NCBI GenBank assembly: GCA_038233075.1
Contig: JBBSMQ010000017.1
Location: 16,601-80,600, forward strand
Reading direction: 5' to 3'
DNA: 64,000 bases
From: Iamia sp038233075
GTDB taxonomy: Bacteria > Actinomycetota > Acidimicrobiia > Acidimicrobiales > Iamiaceae
Both the position numbers and the translations under genes were made by a program. The notes under the pieces are model-generated. The model was not told where the DNA came from, did no database searches, and saw only the letters and a program-made list of their open reading frames with translations. Shown piece after piece: positions 33,057 through 41,760 of the stretch. How positions within the stretch are numbered: position 1 is the first letter of the stretch; each line of letters opens with the position of its first letter.

Positions 33057-34397
33057 TCAGCGCCGCGCCGGGTGCTCCTCTCTCGAGCTCTCCACCGCGA
33101 GCCGAACCAGCTCGGACAGACGCCGGCTCGCCGAGGGTGAGATCTCGGGCCCCAGCTCATCGGCGCCGAAGTCATGTCGCAGCACCAGTCGAGCACGCGT
33201 GCCGCCCCCTTGGTAGACGAGGACGCAGAAGCGGCCCTCGGCCTCGGCCCCGTGATCCACCCCGAGGGCGACCGCACGGGATCCGGGCCCGGTCGGGGTG
33301 CCGGCGGCGTTGAAGACGACAGCGGCCTCCTCCGACGGGATCCGCACGTTGGGCGGTCCGCCGGGGCGAACCGGGTGGGGGTAGAGGACGGAGGCGGCGC
33401 GATCGGGGGCGAGGGCCAGCCGGACCTGATCAGCGATGACCTCCGCCACCCTCGCCGCGATCAGGGCCTCTGCGTCTGGGCGCGAGATGTCCAGGGCAGG
33501 GGCCAGCACCAGGGTGAGCTCCCGGAGGAGGCGCAGGGTGAGCGAGGTGATGAAGCGCAGGAAGGGACCTCGTTCGCCCCGGTCGGCGTCGGCGAGCGCG
33601 TCGAAGTAGCGATCGCGATCCGTCGGCTCGACCCAGAGCGGGATCGATGCTGACCGCAGGAGCCAGACCGAGGCCACCAGACGGGCCACCCGCCCGTTGC
33701 CGTCGCCGAAGGGGTGGACCGCCGTGAGGGCGTGATGGGCAAACGCGGCCTGCACGACCGCCGGGGCGTCGAGGAAGGCCGACGAGCGCAGCTCCTCGAT
33801 GAGCCGATGCATCTCGGACGACACCAGATCGACGGGGGCATAGGAGTGGAACGAGCCGTTGCCGAGCAACACGTGGTTGGGCTCGACCTTGTAGGAACCG
33901 AGGACGAGCCTGCGCTCCTGGACGCCGACCGGTGTCAGCACCCGGTGGGTGGGCTGTCCGGCGCAGGTGACGCGGTGGAGCTCTCGCACGCTGGCTTCGG
34001 TGAGGACCTCACCTCCAGTAGCGAGCTGCTCGACCATCTCGAACGCGGCCAGCTGCGCTTCGAAGCTCCGACGAAACTCGGGCCCTCGCTCGATCTCCGC
34101 TTGGTCGAGGGAGATGACGTTGCGGGCCACCGACCTCGTGAACCCTCGGTCGGTCGCGTACAGACCCTCAACGGCGCCGGTGTCGACCGCCGCGGCGCGC
34201 AGCGGCTCGCGCAGTGCCGTCCGAACCACGTCGACGGGGGTCCGCATCCTCGCGTCAGCCAGCTGATCGACGGCGTCGATCCAGGGGCCCAGACCCACGG
34301 GCTCCGCCGCCCAGACCGCAAAGGGAGCGAATGGCGAGTACGCAGCGTCCGCGCGCGCCAGCTGGTGACGAAGCTCCTCGTGGCGGCGGCCCTCCAT
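33057..34397 (-). CDS. Fic-domain protein (probable AMPylase) with N-terminal inhibitory helix
   Basis: A 446-residue protein. The Fic core has HPFGDGNGRVARLVASVWLL with catalytic His228, in a helical frame of about 120 residues. Near the N-terminus, VDTGAVEGLYATDRG matches the (S/T)xxxE(G/N) inhibitory motif (T73, E77), which blocks the ATP site in class II Fic proteins. The last 120 residues (VRIPSEEAAVVFNAAGTP, RFCVLVYQGGGTRARLVLRHDF) form a beta-rich domain, perhaps substrate-binding. Fic enzymes transfer AMP to protein hydroxyls. There is no adjoining antitoxin. ATG 34397 is preferred over the one nine codons earlier. Confidence 0.85.
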   Translation of the reverse strand: MEGRRHEELRHQLARADAAYSPFAPFAVWAAEPVGLGPWIDAVDQLADARMRTPVDVVRTALREPLRAAAVDTGAVEGLYATDRGFTRSVARNVISLDQAEIERGPEFRRSFEAQLAAFEMVEQLATGGEVLTEASVRELHRVTCAGQPTHRVLTPVGVQERRLVLGSYKVEPNHVLLGNGSFHSYAPVDLVSSEMHRLIEELRSSAFLDAPAVVQAAFAHHALTAVHPFGDGNGRVARLVASVWLLRSASIPLWVEPTDRDRYFDALADADRGERGPFLRFITSLTLRLLRELTLVLAPALDISRPDAEALIAARVAEVIADQVRLALAPDRAASVLYPHPVRPGGPPNVRIPSEEAAVVFNAAGTPTGPGSRAVALGVDHGAEAEGRFCVLVYQGGGTRARLVLRHDFGADELGPEISPSASRRLSELVRLAVESSREEHPARR

Positions 34398-34445
34398 GGG
34401 CCCAGTCTGACGTGCCAAGTCCACGCTGGAGGGGAGAGATGCCTC

Positions 34446-35492
34446 TCAGTCGCGGACGAGGTCGGCGATCTGGCGCATCTTGTCGGGGGCGCCGGCCACC
34501 AGCAGGGTGGTGATGCAGGTGTCGCGCCAGCGGGTCAGGTCCTCACGGATCTTCTCGACCGGACCGACGAGGGCCACGTCGTCCACCAGGCCCAGGGGCA
34601 CCGATGCCACCGCCTCCTCCTTGCGCCCACCGAGGAACATGTCCTGGATGCGTTCCACGTCGTCGCCGTAGCCCATGCGGCTGAACAGGTCGGCGTGGAA
34701 GTTCACCTCCCGGGCCCCCATGCCGCCGATGTAGAACCCGAGCGACATGCGAACCGTGTCGGCCGCCTTCTCGACGTCGTCGTCGATGACGATCTCCACC
34801 AGGTTGGCCACCTCGAAGTCGTCGGGCCCCCGCCGGGCGCCGGGGCGGGCCCAGCCCTCCTCCAGGCAGGTCCGGTAGTGGGGGTCGAGGCCGGGCGACA
34901 TGAACATCGGGAGCCAGCCGTCGGCGATCTCGGCCGACAGGGCCACGTTCTTGGGTCCCTCGGCCCCGAGGTAGACGGGCAGGTCGGCCCGGCGGGGATG
35001 GGTGATGGACTTGAGGGCCTTGCCGAGGCCGGTGGTGTCGTCCCCTGTGCGGGGCAGCTGGTAGTGGGCCCCGTCGAGGGTCACCGGCTCGTCCCGGGCC
35101 AGGACCTGGCGCACGATGTCGACGTACTCCCGCGTGCGGGCGAGGGGCCTCGGGTAGGGCTGGCCGTACCACCCCTCCACCACCTGGGGCCCCGAGGCGC
35201 CCAGACCCAGGACGAAGCGACCCTCGGTCAGGTGGTCGAGGGTGAGGGCGGTCATCGCCGCCGCCACCGGGGTGCGGGCCGACATCTGGCACACGGCGGT
35301 GCCGAGGCGCACCCGACGGGTGGCGGCGCCGTACCACGCCAGAGGGGTGAAGCAGTCCGAGCCGTAGGCCTCGGCCGACCACACCGAGTCGAACCCGAGG
35401 TCCTCGGCGGCGGCGATCTGGTCGGCCACGCCCGTCGGAGGGTCGGCGAACCAGTAGCCGAGCACCAGTCCGAGCTTGAGGTCGTCAGCCAT
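34446..35492 (-). CDS. LLM-class (luciferase-like) F420-dependent oxidoreductase
   Basis: A 348-residue TIM-barrel protein. LKLGLVLGYWFADPPTGVADQIAAAEDLGFDSVWSAEAYGSD is the N-terminal barrel start, followed by RVRLGTAVCQMSARTPVAAAMTALTLDHLTEGRFVLGLGASGPQVVEGWYG, the hallmark of F420-dependent actinobacterial LLM enzymes. LPVYLGAEGPKNVALSAEIADGWLPMF is the second half. It likely reduces or oxidises a hydrophobic substrate using F420. It diverges from the Rieske oxygenase across a KstR-like site, pointing to steroid or lipid catabolism. Confidence 0.9.
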   Translation of the reverse strand: MADDLKLGLVLGYWFADPPTGVADQIAAAEDLGFDSVWSAEAYGSDCFTPLAWYGAATRRVRLGTAVCQMSARTPVAAAMTALTLDHLTEGRFVLGLGASGPQVVEGWYGQPYPRPLARTREYVDIVRQVLARDEPVTLDGAHYQLPRTGDDTTGLGKALKSITHPRRADLPVYLGAEGPKNVALSAEIADGWLPMFMSPGLDPHYRTCLEEGWARPGARRGPDDFEVANLVEIVIDDDVEKAADTVRMSLGFYIGGMGAREVNFHADLFSRMGYGDDVERIQDMFLGGRKEEAVASVPLGLVDDVALVGPVEKIREDLTRWRDTCITTLLVAGAPDKMRQIADLVRD

Positions 35493-35543
35493 GGGTTGCC
35501 TCCGCAGTCGTGGCCTGGGGTGACGGTACCCCCGTCGCTAGAG

Positions 35544-35557
35544 TGGAACACGTTCTA
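35544..35557. promoter_or_regulatory. KstR-like operator between LLM and Rieske genes
   Basis: TGGAACACGTTCTA fits the published KstR consensus TNNAACNNGTTNNA at every fixed base. It is in the 85-bp divergent gap, 20 nt before the ATG at 35578 and 51 nt from the ATG at 35492, and can thus repress both. KstR is the TetR-type repressor of cholesterol catabolism genes. No kstR gene is in the window. Confidence 0.7.
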
Positions 35558-35577
35558 GTTCCTTGAGGAGAGCGCCG

Positions 35578-36630
35578 ATGAGCCGGTACCCCTTCCCCAT
35601 CCCCTTCGGGTGGTTCCAGGTGTGCGAGCCCGACGATGTGGCGGTGGAGGCCACCAAGGCCCTCTACTACTTCGACCGTCACCTGGTGGCCTGGCGCGAC
35701 GCCGACGGCCGCCTCCACGTGATGGACGCGTTCTGCCCCCACCTCGGTGCCCACCTGGGCCACGGCGGCACGGTCGCGGGCTGCGAGATCCAGTGCCCGT
35801 TCCACGGGTGGCGCTTCGACGACGAGGGCACCAACGTCGACATCCCCTACTCGACCCGGACCAACAAGCGGGCCCACATCCGCACCTACCCGACCCTCGA
35901 GGTCAACGGGAAGTCCCTCGTCTGGTACCACCCCGACCCCGACGTCGCGCCCCAGTGGGATGTCCCGGCCCTGCCCGAGCTCGACAGCGGCGAGTTCTTC
36001 GGCCCCATCCGAACTCGCCACACGGTCATGGCCCACGCCCAGGAGCTGGGCGAGAACGCCGTCGACGCGGCCCACTTCCGCTACGTGCACAACACCGCCG
36101 AGGTCCCCGAGATCACCGACTACATCACCGAGGGCCCGGTGGCCGACATGCGCTCGGTGCAGCGGTTCCCCACCCCCCGCGGCGTGGTCGACGGCAAGAT
36201 CGAGTCGCTGGGCTACGGGCCAGGCGTCTCGATCGTGCGCTTCAGCGGCATCGTCGACACCCTGCTGGTCAGCTCGACCACGCCCATCGACGACAGCAGC
36301 TCCGAGACCCGCTTCGACTTCTACACGCGCTCGCTGGGCGACGCCGAGACCACCTCCAACGTGGCCAAGGCCTTCGTGGCCGAGGTCGACCGCCAGTTCC
36401 GGGAGGACATGCCGGTCTGGGAGCACAAGGCCCACCTGACCCGCCCCGCCCTGGCCGACACCGACGGGCCCTTCATGGCCTTCCGCAAGTGGTACCAGCA
36501 GTTCTACGCCGAGGGCTCGGCTCCCACCCCGGGCGACGAGCGCACCCTCTTCCCACCGCCCTACTGGCCCAACAAGATGGACGAGACCCCGGCCAAGGCC
36601 ACCGCCTCGGCCCGCTACGGCGGAGGCTGA
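35578..36630 (+). CDS. kshA: Rieske 2Fe-2S oxygenase, 3-ketosteroid 9-alpha-hydroxylase-like (KshA)
   Basis: A 350-residue terminal oxygenase. The Rieske cluster ligands are C53-x-H55 and C73-x2-H76 (FCPHLGAHLGHGG, CEIQCPFHGW). The mononuclear iron site is in ENAVDAAHFRYVHN (D163, H166, H171). Length and the FPFGWFQV-type N-terminus match KshA, which opens the steroid B-ring with reductase KshB. KshB is not here. GAGGAG precedes ATG 35578. The KstR-like operator supports a steroid role, but other KshA-family substrates (cholate, sterol side chains) are possible. Confidence 0.82.
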   Translation: MSRYPFPIPFGWFQVCEPDDVAVEATKALYYFDRHLVAWRDADGRLHVMDAFCPHLGAHLGHGGTVAGCEIQCPFHGWRFDDEGTNVDIPYSTRTNKRAHIRTYPTLEVNGKSLVWYHPDPDVAPQWDVPALPELDSGEFFGPIRTRHTVMAHAQELGENAVDAAHFRYVHNTAEVPEITDYITEGPVADMRSVQRFPTPRGVVDGKIESLGYGPGVSIVRFSGIVDTLLVSSTTPIDDSSSETRFDFYTRSLGDAETTSNVAKAFVAEVDRQFREDMPVWEHKAHLTRPALADTDGPFMAFRKWYQQFYAEGSAPTPGDERTLFPPPYWPNKMDETPAKATASARYGGG

Positions 36631-36682
36631 CCCGCCCAGCGGAGTCAGGCTTCCCGCGGTCCTTCGTCGCGGTCGCCTGACG

Positions 36683-38110
36683 TCAGCGGCGGGCGCGGGC
36701 GTAGGCGCGGCGGATGGCGGCGGCGTCCACGTCCGGATCGGGCTCGGTCGTCGATCCGGCCCGGAGCGACCACGCCCCCTGCACCTCGTCGACCGGGCAG
36801 CCGTGGAGCACGGCCGCGGCCTGCACGCAGGCCCCGGTGGCCACCTGCTCGGGGCTGTCAGGGACCACCACGGTGCGACCCGACAGGTCGGCCGTGACCT
36901 GACGGTAGGTGGCGGAACGGGCCCCGCCGCCGACCAACGCGAGCCGGGTGGGTTCCAGAGGGGTCTGGTCGCACAGCGCGTCCAGTCCGTCGAGCAAGCC
37001 GCACACCACACCCTCGAAGGCGGCCCGCGCCAACTGCTCGCGAGTCACATCGGAGCGGACGCCGACCACGGTGCCGGTGGCGTCGGGCCGGTTCGGCGTC
37101 CGCTCGCCGTCGAGGTAGGGGACGACGACCACGCCTCCCGCGCCGGCGGGAGACGCGGAGGCCAGGGCCCCGAGCTCGACCTCGGTGGCGTCCAGCAGCC
37201 GGGCGAAGGCCGCCGTCACCTTGGTCGCGTTGAGGGTGCACACGAGGGGCAGGTGGCGTCCGCTGGCGTCGGCGAAGCCGGCCACCGTGCCGGTGGGCTC
37301 GGATGTCGGCGTCTCGCTGACGGCGAACACGGTCCCCGACGTGCCCAGGGAGGCACAGACCTCCCCCGGCGCCAGACCGATGCCGAGGGCGGCGGCCATG
37401 TTGTCGCCGGTGCCGGGCCCGACCAGCACGCCCTCAGGCCAGCCGAGGTCACGTCGCGCCGCGAGGGCGACGGTACCGGCGGCCTCGGTCGGCCCCAGGA
37501 CCTGAGGCAGGCGCTCGGCCCAGGGCGCGGCACCGACGAAGCGGTCCAAGAGGTCCGGGCGCCACCGGCCGGCTGCGGCCGAGTAGTACCCGGTGCCGGA
37601 GGCATCGCCCCGATCGGTGACCAGGCGGCCGGTGAGACGGAAGGTGAGGTGATCGTGAGGGAGGGCCACGGCCCGGACCCGGTCGAGGACCTGGGGTTCC
37701 CGGGTCGCGAGCCACGCCAGCGTGGTGATGGTGAAGGCCGCCACTGGCACCGATCCCGTGGCTGCGGCCCACGAAGCCGGACCCAGCTCCTCGACCATCC
37801 GGGCCGCCTCGGGGGCCGATTCGGTGTCGTTCCAGAGCTTGGCCGGACGCAGCACCTCCCCCCCTGCCCCGTGCAGGACCATGCCGTGCTGCTGAGCGGC
37901 CACCGACACCGCCGCGATCGGGGGCGCATCGGCGGCGTTGACCGCCGCCACGAGGGCATCCCACCAGGACCGTGGGTCCTGCTCGCTGCACGGCGGCTGC
38001 GCCGCCGGATGAGGGGCCCGACCGGCGGCGACGACGGCACCGGAGTCGGCGTCGCGGACCTCCACCTTGGTCGACTGGGTGGAGCTGTCCACCCCCATCA
38101 CCAGGGGCAT
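36683..38110 (-). CDS. xylB: Xylulokinase
   Basis: A 475-residue FGGY kinase starting MPLVMGVDSSTQSTKVEVRDADSG. SVAAQQHGMVLHG is the substrate-binding QHGMV motif typical of xylulokinases. KLWNDTESAPEA, GTGDNMAAALGIGLAPGEVCASLGTSGTVF and LVGGGARSATYRQVTADLSGRTVVVP complete the two domains. It turns D-xylulose into xylulose-5-phosphate. It follows xylA by 107 nt on the same strand; the ATG at 38110 replaces one six codons earlier. Confidence 0.93.
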   Translation of the reverse strand: MPLVMGVDSSTQSTKVEVRDADSGAVVAAGRAPHPAAQPPCSEQDPRSWWDALVAAVNAADAPPIAAVSVAAQQHGMVLHGAGGEVLRPAKLWNDTESAPEAARMVEELGPASWAAATGSVPVAAFTITTLAWLATREPQVLDRVRAVALPHDHLTFRLTGRLVTDRGDASGTGYYSAAAGRWRPDLLDRFVGAAPWAERLPQVLGPTEAAGTVALAARRDLGWPEGVLVGPGTGDNMAAALGIGLAPGEVCASLGTSGTVFAVSETPTSEPTGTVAGFADASGRHLPLVCTLNATKVTAAFARLLDATEVELGALASASPAGAGGVVVVPYLDGERTPNRPDATGTVVGVRSDVTREQLARAAFEGVVCGLLDGLDALCDQTPLEPTRLALVGGGARSATYRQVTADLSGRTVVVPDSPEQVATGACVQAAAVLHGCPVDEVQGAWSLRAGSTTEPDPDVDAAAIRRAYARARR

Positions 38111-38217
38111 GGCCCGCCATTGTGCCACCTCGGACGCCGAGCCCAGGTCGGAGCGACCGGCCTCGCGGCGGGGTCACCTGGTCGACCGGCTCGCGTCGGG
38201 CGCCGGTCGGCGCGTGC

Positions 38218-39552
38218 TCAGCGGGCGCGGTCGATGTGGCGGTTGACGATGGTCTCGAGCAGCTCCTGGCGGCCCGAGACCGGCGGCGGGTCGATGTCCT
38301 CGTCGGTGACCAGGGCGTCGAGGTCGGCCAGGGTGCGCGCCTGGCCGAGGATCTCGGCCCCCAGCTCGCCGTCCCAGCCCGCGTAGCGCTGGCGCCGTCG
38401 CTGTTCGAGGTCTCCCGACTCCAGCAGCGAGGCGGCCACCAAGAGAGACCGGGCCAGGGTGTCCATGGCGCCCACGTGGCCGTGGAAGAGGTCGTCGCGG
38501 GCGACGGACTGGCGGCGGAGCTTGGTGTCGAAGTTGAACCCGCCGGTCCCGAGCCCACCGGCCCGCAGGATCTCGTAGAGGGCGAGGGACATCTCCTCCA
38601 CCGAGGTCGGGAACTGGTCCGTGTCCCAGCCGTTCTGGGGATCACCGCGGTTGGCGTCGATCGAGCCCAGGATCCCGTCGGCCAAGGCGGTCGCCACCTC
38701 GTGGTGGAAGCTGTGGCCCGCCAGGGTGGCGTGGTTGGCCTCCAGGTTGACCTTGACCTCGTCGAGGTCGTGGCGGGCCAGGAACCCGGCGACGGTGGCG
38801 GCGTCGTGGTCGTACTGGTGCTTGGCCGGCTCGGCCGGCTTGGGCTCGATCAGGATGGTCCCCTCGAACCCGATGCGGTGCTTGTGCTCGACGACGAGGT
38901 GCAGGAACCGGGCCAGCTGCTCCAGCTCTCGGCGCAGGTCGGTGTTGAGCAGGGTGTCGTAGCCCTCCCGGCCCCCCCACAGCACGTAGTTGGCGCCCCC
39001 GAGCCGATGGGTGGCCTCCAGCGCGTGGGCGACCTGGGCGGCGGCGTGGGCAAAGACCTCGGGGTCGGGGTTGGTGGCCGCCCCCGCCGCGTACCGAGGG
39101 TGGGAGAAGAGGTTGGCCGTGCCCCAGAGGAGTCCGACGCCGGTGCCCTCCATGTGCGCCGCGGCCTCGTCGACCATGGCGTCGAGGTGGGCGCAGGTCT
39201 CCTTGAAGGTGTCGCCCACGGGGGCGATGTCGCGGTCGTGGAAGCAGAAGAAGGGGACGCCCAGCTTGGCGAAGAGCTCGAAGGCGGCGGCCATCTTCTG
39301 GCGTGCCGCGGCCATCGGGTCGAGTCCCGGCTGGTTCCAGGGCCGATCGAAGGTGCCGTCGCCGAAGATGTCGGATCCGGGCCAGACGAAGCTGTGCCAG
39401 TAGCAGACGGACAGACGGAGGTGATCCTCCATCCGCGCTCCGGCCACCATCCGATCGGCGTCGTACCAGCGGAACGCCAGCGGATCACCGCAGTCGGGTC
39501 CACGGAACGGGATGGTCCCGACATCGGGGAAGAACTCCTGGGTATCGCTCAC
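38218..39552 (-). CDS. xylA: Xylose isomerase
   Basis: A 444-residue class II-length xylose isomerase, converting D-xylose to D-xylulose. FFCFHDRDIAPVG holds the ring-opening His and Asp, LIEPKPAEPAKHQYDHD the metal-binding glutamate and lysine region, and VKVNLEANHATLAGHSFHHE the second metal site. GTG 39552 was chosen because AGAGGAGACAC precedes it and the conserved part starts at once (MSDTQEFFPDVGTIPFRGPD). First gene of xylAB; no XylR regulator or xylose transporter is in view. Confidence 0.94.
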   Translation of the reverse strand: MSDTQEFFPDVGTIPFRGPDCGDPLAFRWYDADRMVAGARMEDHLRLSVCYWHSFVWPGSDIFGDGTFDRPWNQPGLDPMAAARQKMAAAFELFAKLGVPFFCFHDRDIAPVGDTFKETCAHLDAMVDEAAAHMEGTGVGLLWGTANLFSHPRYAAGAATNPDPEVFAHAAAQVAHALEATHRLGGANYVLWGGREGYDTLLNTDLRRELEQLARFLHLVVEHKHRIGFEGTILIEPKPAEPAKHQYDHDAATVAGFLARHDLDEVKVNLEANHATLAGHSFHHEVATALADGILGSIDANRGDPQNGWDTDQFPTSVEEMSLALYEILRAGGLGTGGFNFDTKLRRQSVARDDLFHGHVGAMDTLARSLLVAASLLESGDLEQRRRQRYAGWDGELGAEILGQARTLADLDALVTDEDIDPPPVSGRQELLETIVNRHIDRAR

Positions 39553-39669
39553 CGCGTGTCTCCTCTCTCTCACCTTTGGCCAGGGTGGCACCCTCGCCAC
39601 CGGGGTGGGGCGGGGCACGGGCGCGGCGGGCTCGCTGTGGTGCGATGATCGGGGCCCGCGACCTCAGGG

Positions 39670-41670
39670 ATGACGATGACGACCTACCTCGTGACCGGCG
39701 CGACGGGCTTCCTCGGGGGCCAGCTGGTCGAGCGGCTCCTGGCCGACGACGACACCACCGTGCACGCGCTGGTGCGCAGCTCCTCGGTGGGCCGACTCGC
39801 ATCGCGGCGCCGGAGGTGGGCGGGGGGCGAGCGCGTCCACGCCGTCGAGGGGGACCTGCTGGTCGACGGGCTGGGCCTCGACGACGGCACCGTCGCCGAG
39901 CTGAGCGGGACCGTCGACCACCTCGTGCACCTGGCCGCGCTCTACGACATGACCGCGGATGACGCCACCAACGAGGCCATCAACGTCGACGGCACCCGGC
40001 GCGTGGTCGAGCTGGCCGGTCGCCTCGACGTCGGCTGCCTGCACCACGTCTCGTCGGTGGCGGTGGCGGGCGAGCACCGCGGGCTGTTCACCGAGGACAT
40101 GTTCGACGAGGGCCAGGAACTGGCCTCTCCGTACCACCGCACCAAGTTCGAGGCCGAGCAGATCGTGCGCACCGAGGCCGAGGTCCCGTGGCGCGTCTAC
40201 CGGCCGGCCATCGTCGTGGGCCACTCGGTCACCGGGGAGATCGACAAGATCGACGGTCCCTACTACCTGTTCGAGCTGATCCGGCGAGCCGCCAACCTGC
40301 CCTCGCTGCTGCGCATCGCGGCGCCGGACATGGGTCGGACCAACGTGGTCCCGGTCGACTACGTGGCCGACGCCATGGCCCACCTCATCGGGCTCGACGG
40401 CGTCGACGGCCAGGCCTTCCACCTGGCCCATCCCACCCCGCAGCCCGTCACCGCGGTGTTCAACGCCTTCGCCAAGGCGGCCGGGGCGCCTCGGCTGATC
40501 CCGGTGCTGCCCCGCGCCTCGCTCGCCGTCGCCGCCCGCATCGGCGAGAGCATCGGACGCCTCGCCCCCGGCGCCGACCTGGCCCGCGATCTGACCCTCG
40601 ACCAGCTCGAGATCCCCCCCGAGGTGCTGCCCCACGTGGGCTTCGAGCCGACGTTCGACACCAGTCGCACCGAGGCCGCGCTGGCGGGCACGGGCATCGA
40701 GTCCCCGGAGCTGCGCACCTACGCCAAGGTGCTCTGGACCTACTGGATCGAGAACCTCTACCGCGACCGGGCCCGGTCCGACCGCGAGGGTGGACCACTG
40801 GCCGGGCGGCGGGTGGTCATCACCGGTGCGTCCTCCGGCATCGGGGAGGCCACCGCACTCCAGGTGGCGGCGGCGGGCGGGGTGCCGATCCTCGTGGCCC
40901 GGCGCACCGAGGCCCTGGAGTCGCTCAAGGCCGAGGTCGAACGCCGCGGCGGGCAGGCCTGGGTCTACTCCTGTGACATCACCGAGCCCGAGTCGGTCGA
41001 CCTCCTCGTGAAGAACCTGGTGTCGGATCACGAGGGGATCGACATGCTGGTCAACAACGCCGGGCGCTCCATCCGGCGCTCCATCCACCTGTCCTACGAC
41101 CGGTTCCACGACTTCGAGCGCACCATGGCCATCAACTACTTCGGCGCGGTGCGGCTCATCCTGGGCCTGCTTCCCCACATGACCGACCGCCGCTTCGGCC
41201 ACATCGTGAACATCAGTTCCATCGGGGTCCAGGCCAACCCGCCCCGGTTCTCCTCCTACGTCGCGTCCAAGGCCGCCCTCGACGCCTTCACCCGGATCGT
41301 GGCCACCGAGACCTACGGCGACGGCATCAGCTTCACCACCATCCACATGCCGCTGGTGCGCACGCCGATGATCAGCCCGACCAAGCTCTACGACGCCTTC
41401 CCGACCATCAGCCCCGACCAGGCCGCAGCCATGGTGGTCGACGCCCTCGTCGAGCGCCCCAAGCAGATCAACACCCGGCTGGGCACCTTCGGCGAGGTGG
41501 CCTACGCCCTGGCCCCCGAGGTCGTCGACCAGCTCCTCCACGTCGCCTACCGGGTCTTCCCCGATTCGGCCGCGGCCCGGGGGGGCGAGTCCGACGATGC
41601 CGACCGGCCCTCGGCTCGGAGCCGCACCGCCGATGCCCTCGTCCGCCTGGTGCCCGGGGTGCACTGGTAG
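39670..41670 (+). CDS. Two-domain fatty acyl-CoA reductase (SDR-SDR fusion, AcrA1/FAR-like)
   Basis: A 666-residue fusion. Residues 1-360 are an extended SDR reductase (TYLVTGATGFLGGQLVERLL, DHLVHLAALYDMTA, HHVSSVAVAG, SPYHRTKFEAEQIV), the fold of fatty acyl reductases. Residues 375-600 are a classical SDR (RVVITGASSGIGEATALQ, DMLVNNAGRSI, NISSIGVQ, YVASKAALDAFTR). This order and length match bacterial FAR proteins such as Mycobacterium AcrA1, which reduce acyl-CoA to aldehyde or alcohol for wax ester synthesis. The acyl-CoA synthetase follows by 90 nt. Confidence 0.88.
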   Translation: MTMTTYLVTGATGFLGGQLVERLLADDDTTVHALVRSSSVGRLASRRRRWAGGERVHAVEGDLLVDGLGLDDGTVAELSGTVDHLVHLAALYDMTADDATNEAINVDGTRRVVELAGRLDVGCLHHVSSVAVAGEHRGLFTEDMFDEGQELASPYHRTKFEAEQIVRTEAEVPWRVYRPAIVVGHSVTGEIDKIDGPYYLFELIRRAANLPSLLRIAAPDMGRTNVVPVDYVADAMAHLIGLDGVDGQAFHLAHPTPQPVTAVFNAFAKAAGAPRLIPVLPRASLAVAARIGESIGRLAPGADLARDLTLDQLEIPPEVLPHVGFEPTFDTSRTEAALAGTGIESPELRTYAKVLWTYWIENLYRDRARSDREGGPLAGRRVVITGASSGIGEATALQVAAAGGVPILVARRTEALESLKAEVERRGGQAWVYSCDITEPESVDLLVKNLVSDHEGIDMLVNNAGRSIRRSIHLSYDRFHDFERTMAINYFGAVRLILGLLPHMTDRRFGHIVNISSIGVQANPPRFSSYVASKAALDAFTRIVATETYGDGISFTTIHMPLVRTPMISPTKLYDAFPTISPDQAAAMVVDALVERPKQINTRLGTFGEVAYALAPEVVDQLLHVAYRVFPDSAAARGGESDDADRPSARSRTADALVRLVPGVHW

Positions 41671-41760
41671 GGCCCGAGCCGCCGATCCGACCACAACCCT
41701 CATCCGTCCACCGCCCATCGAGACCACCGATCACAGCGCCCGAGCGCCGAGGAGAGACCC

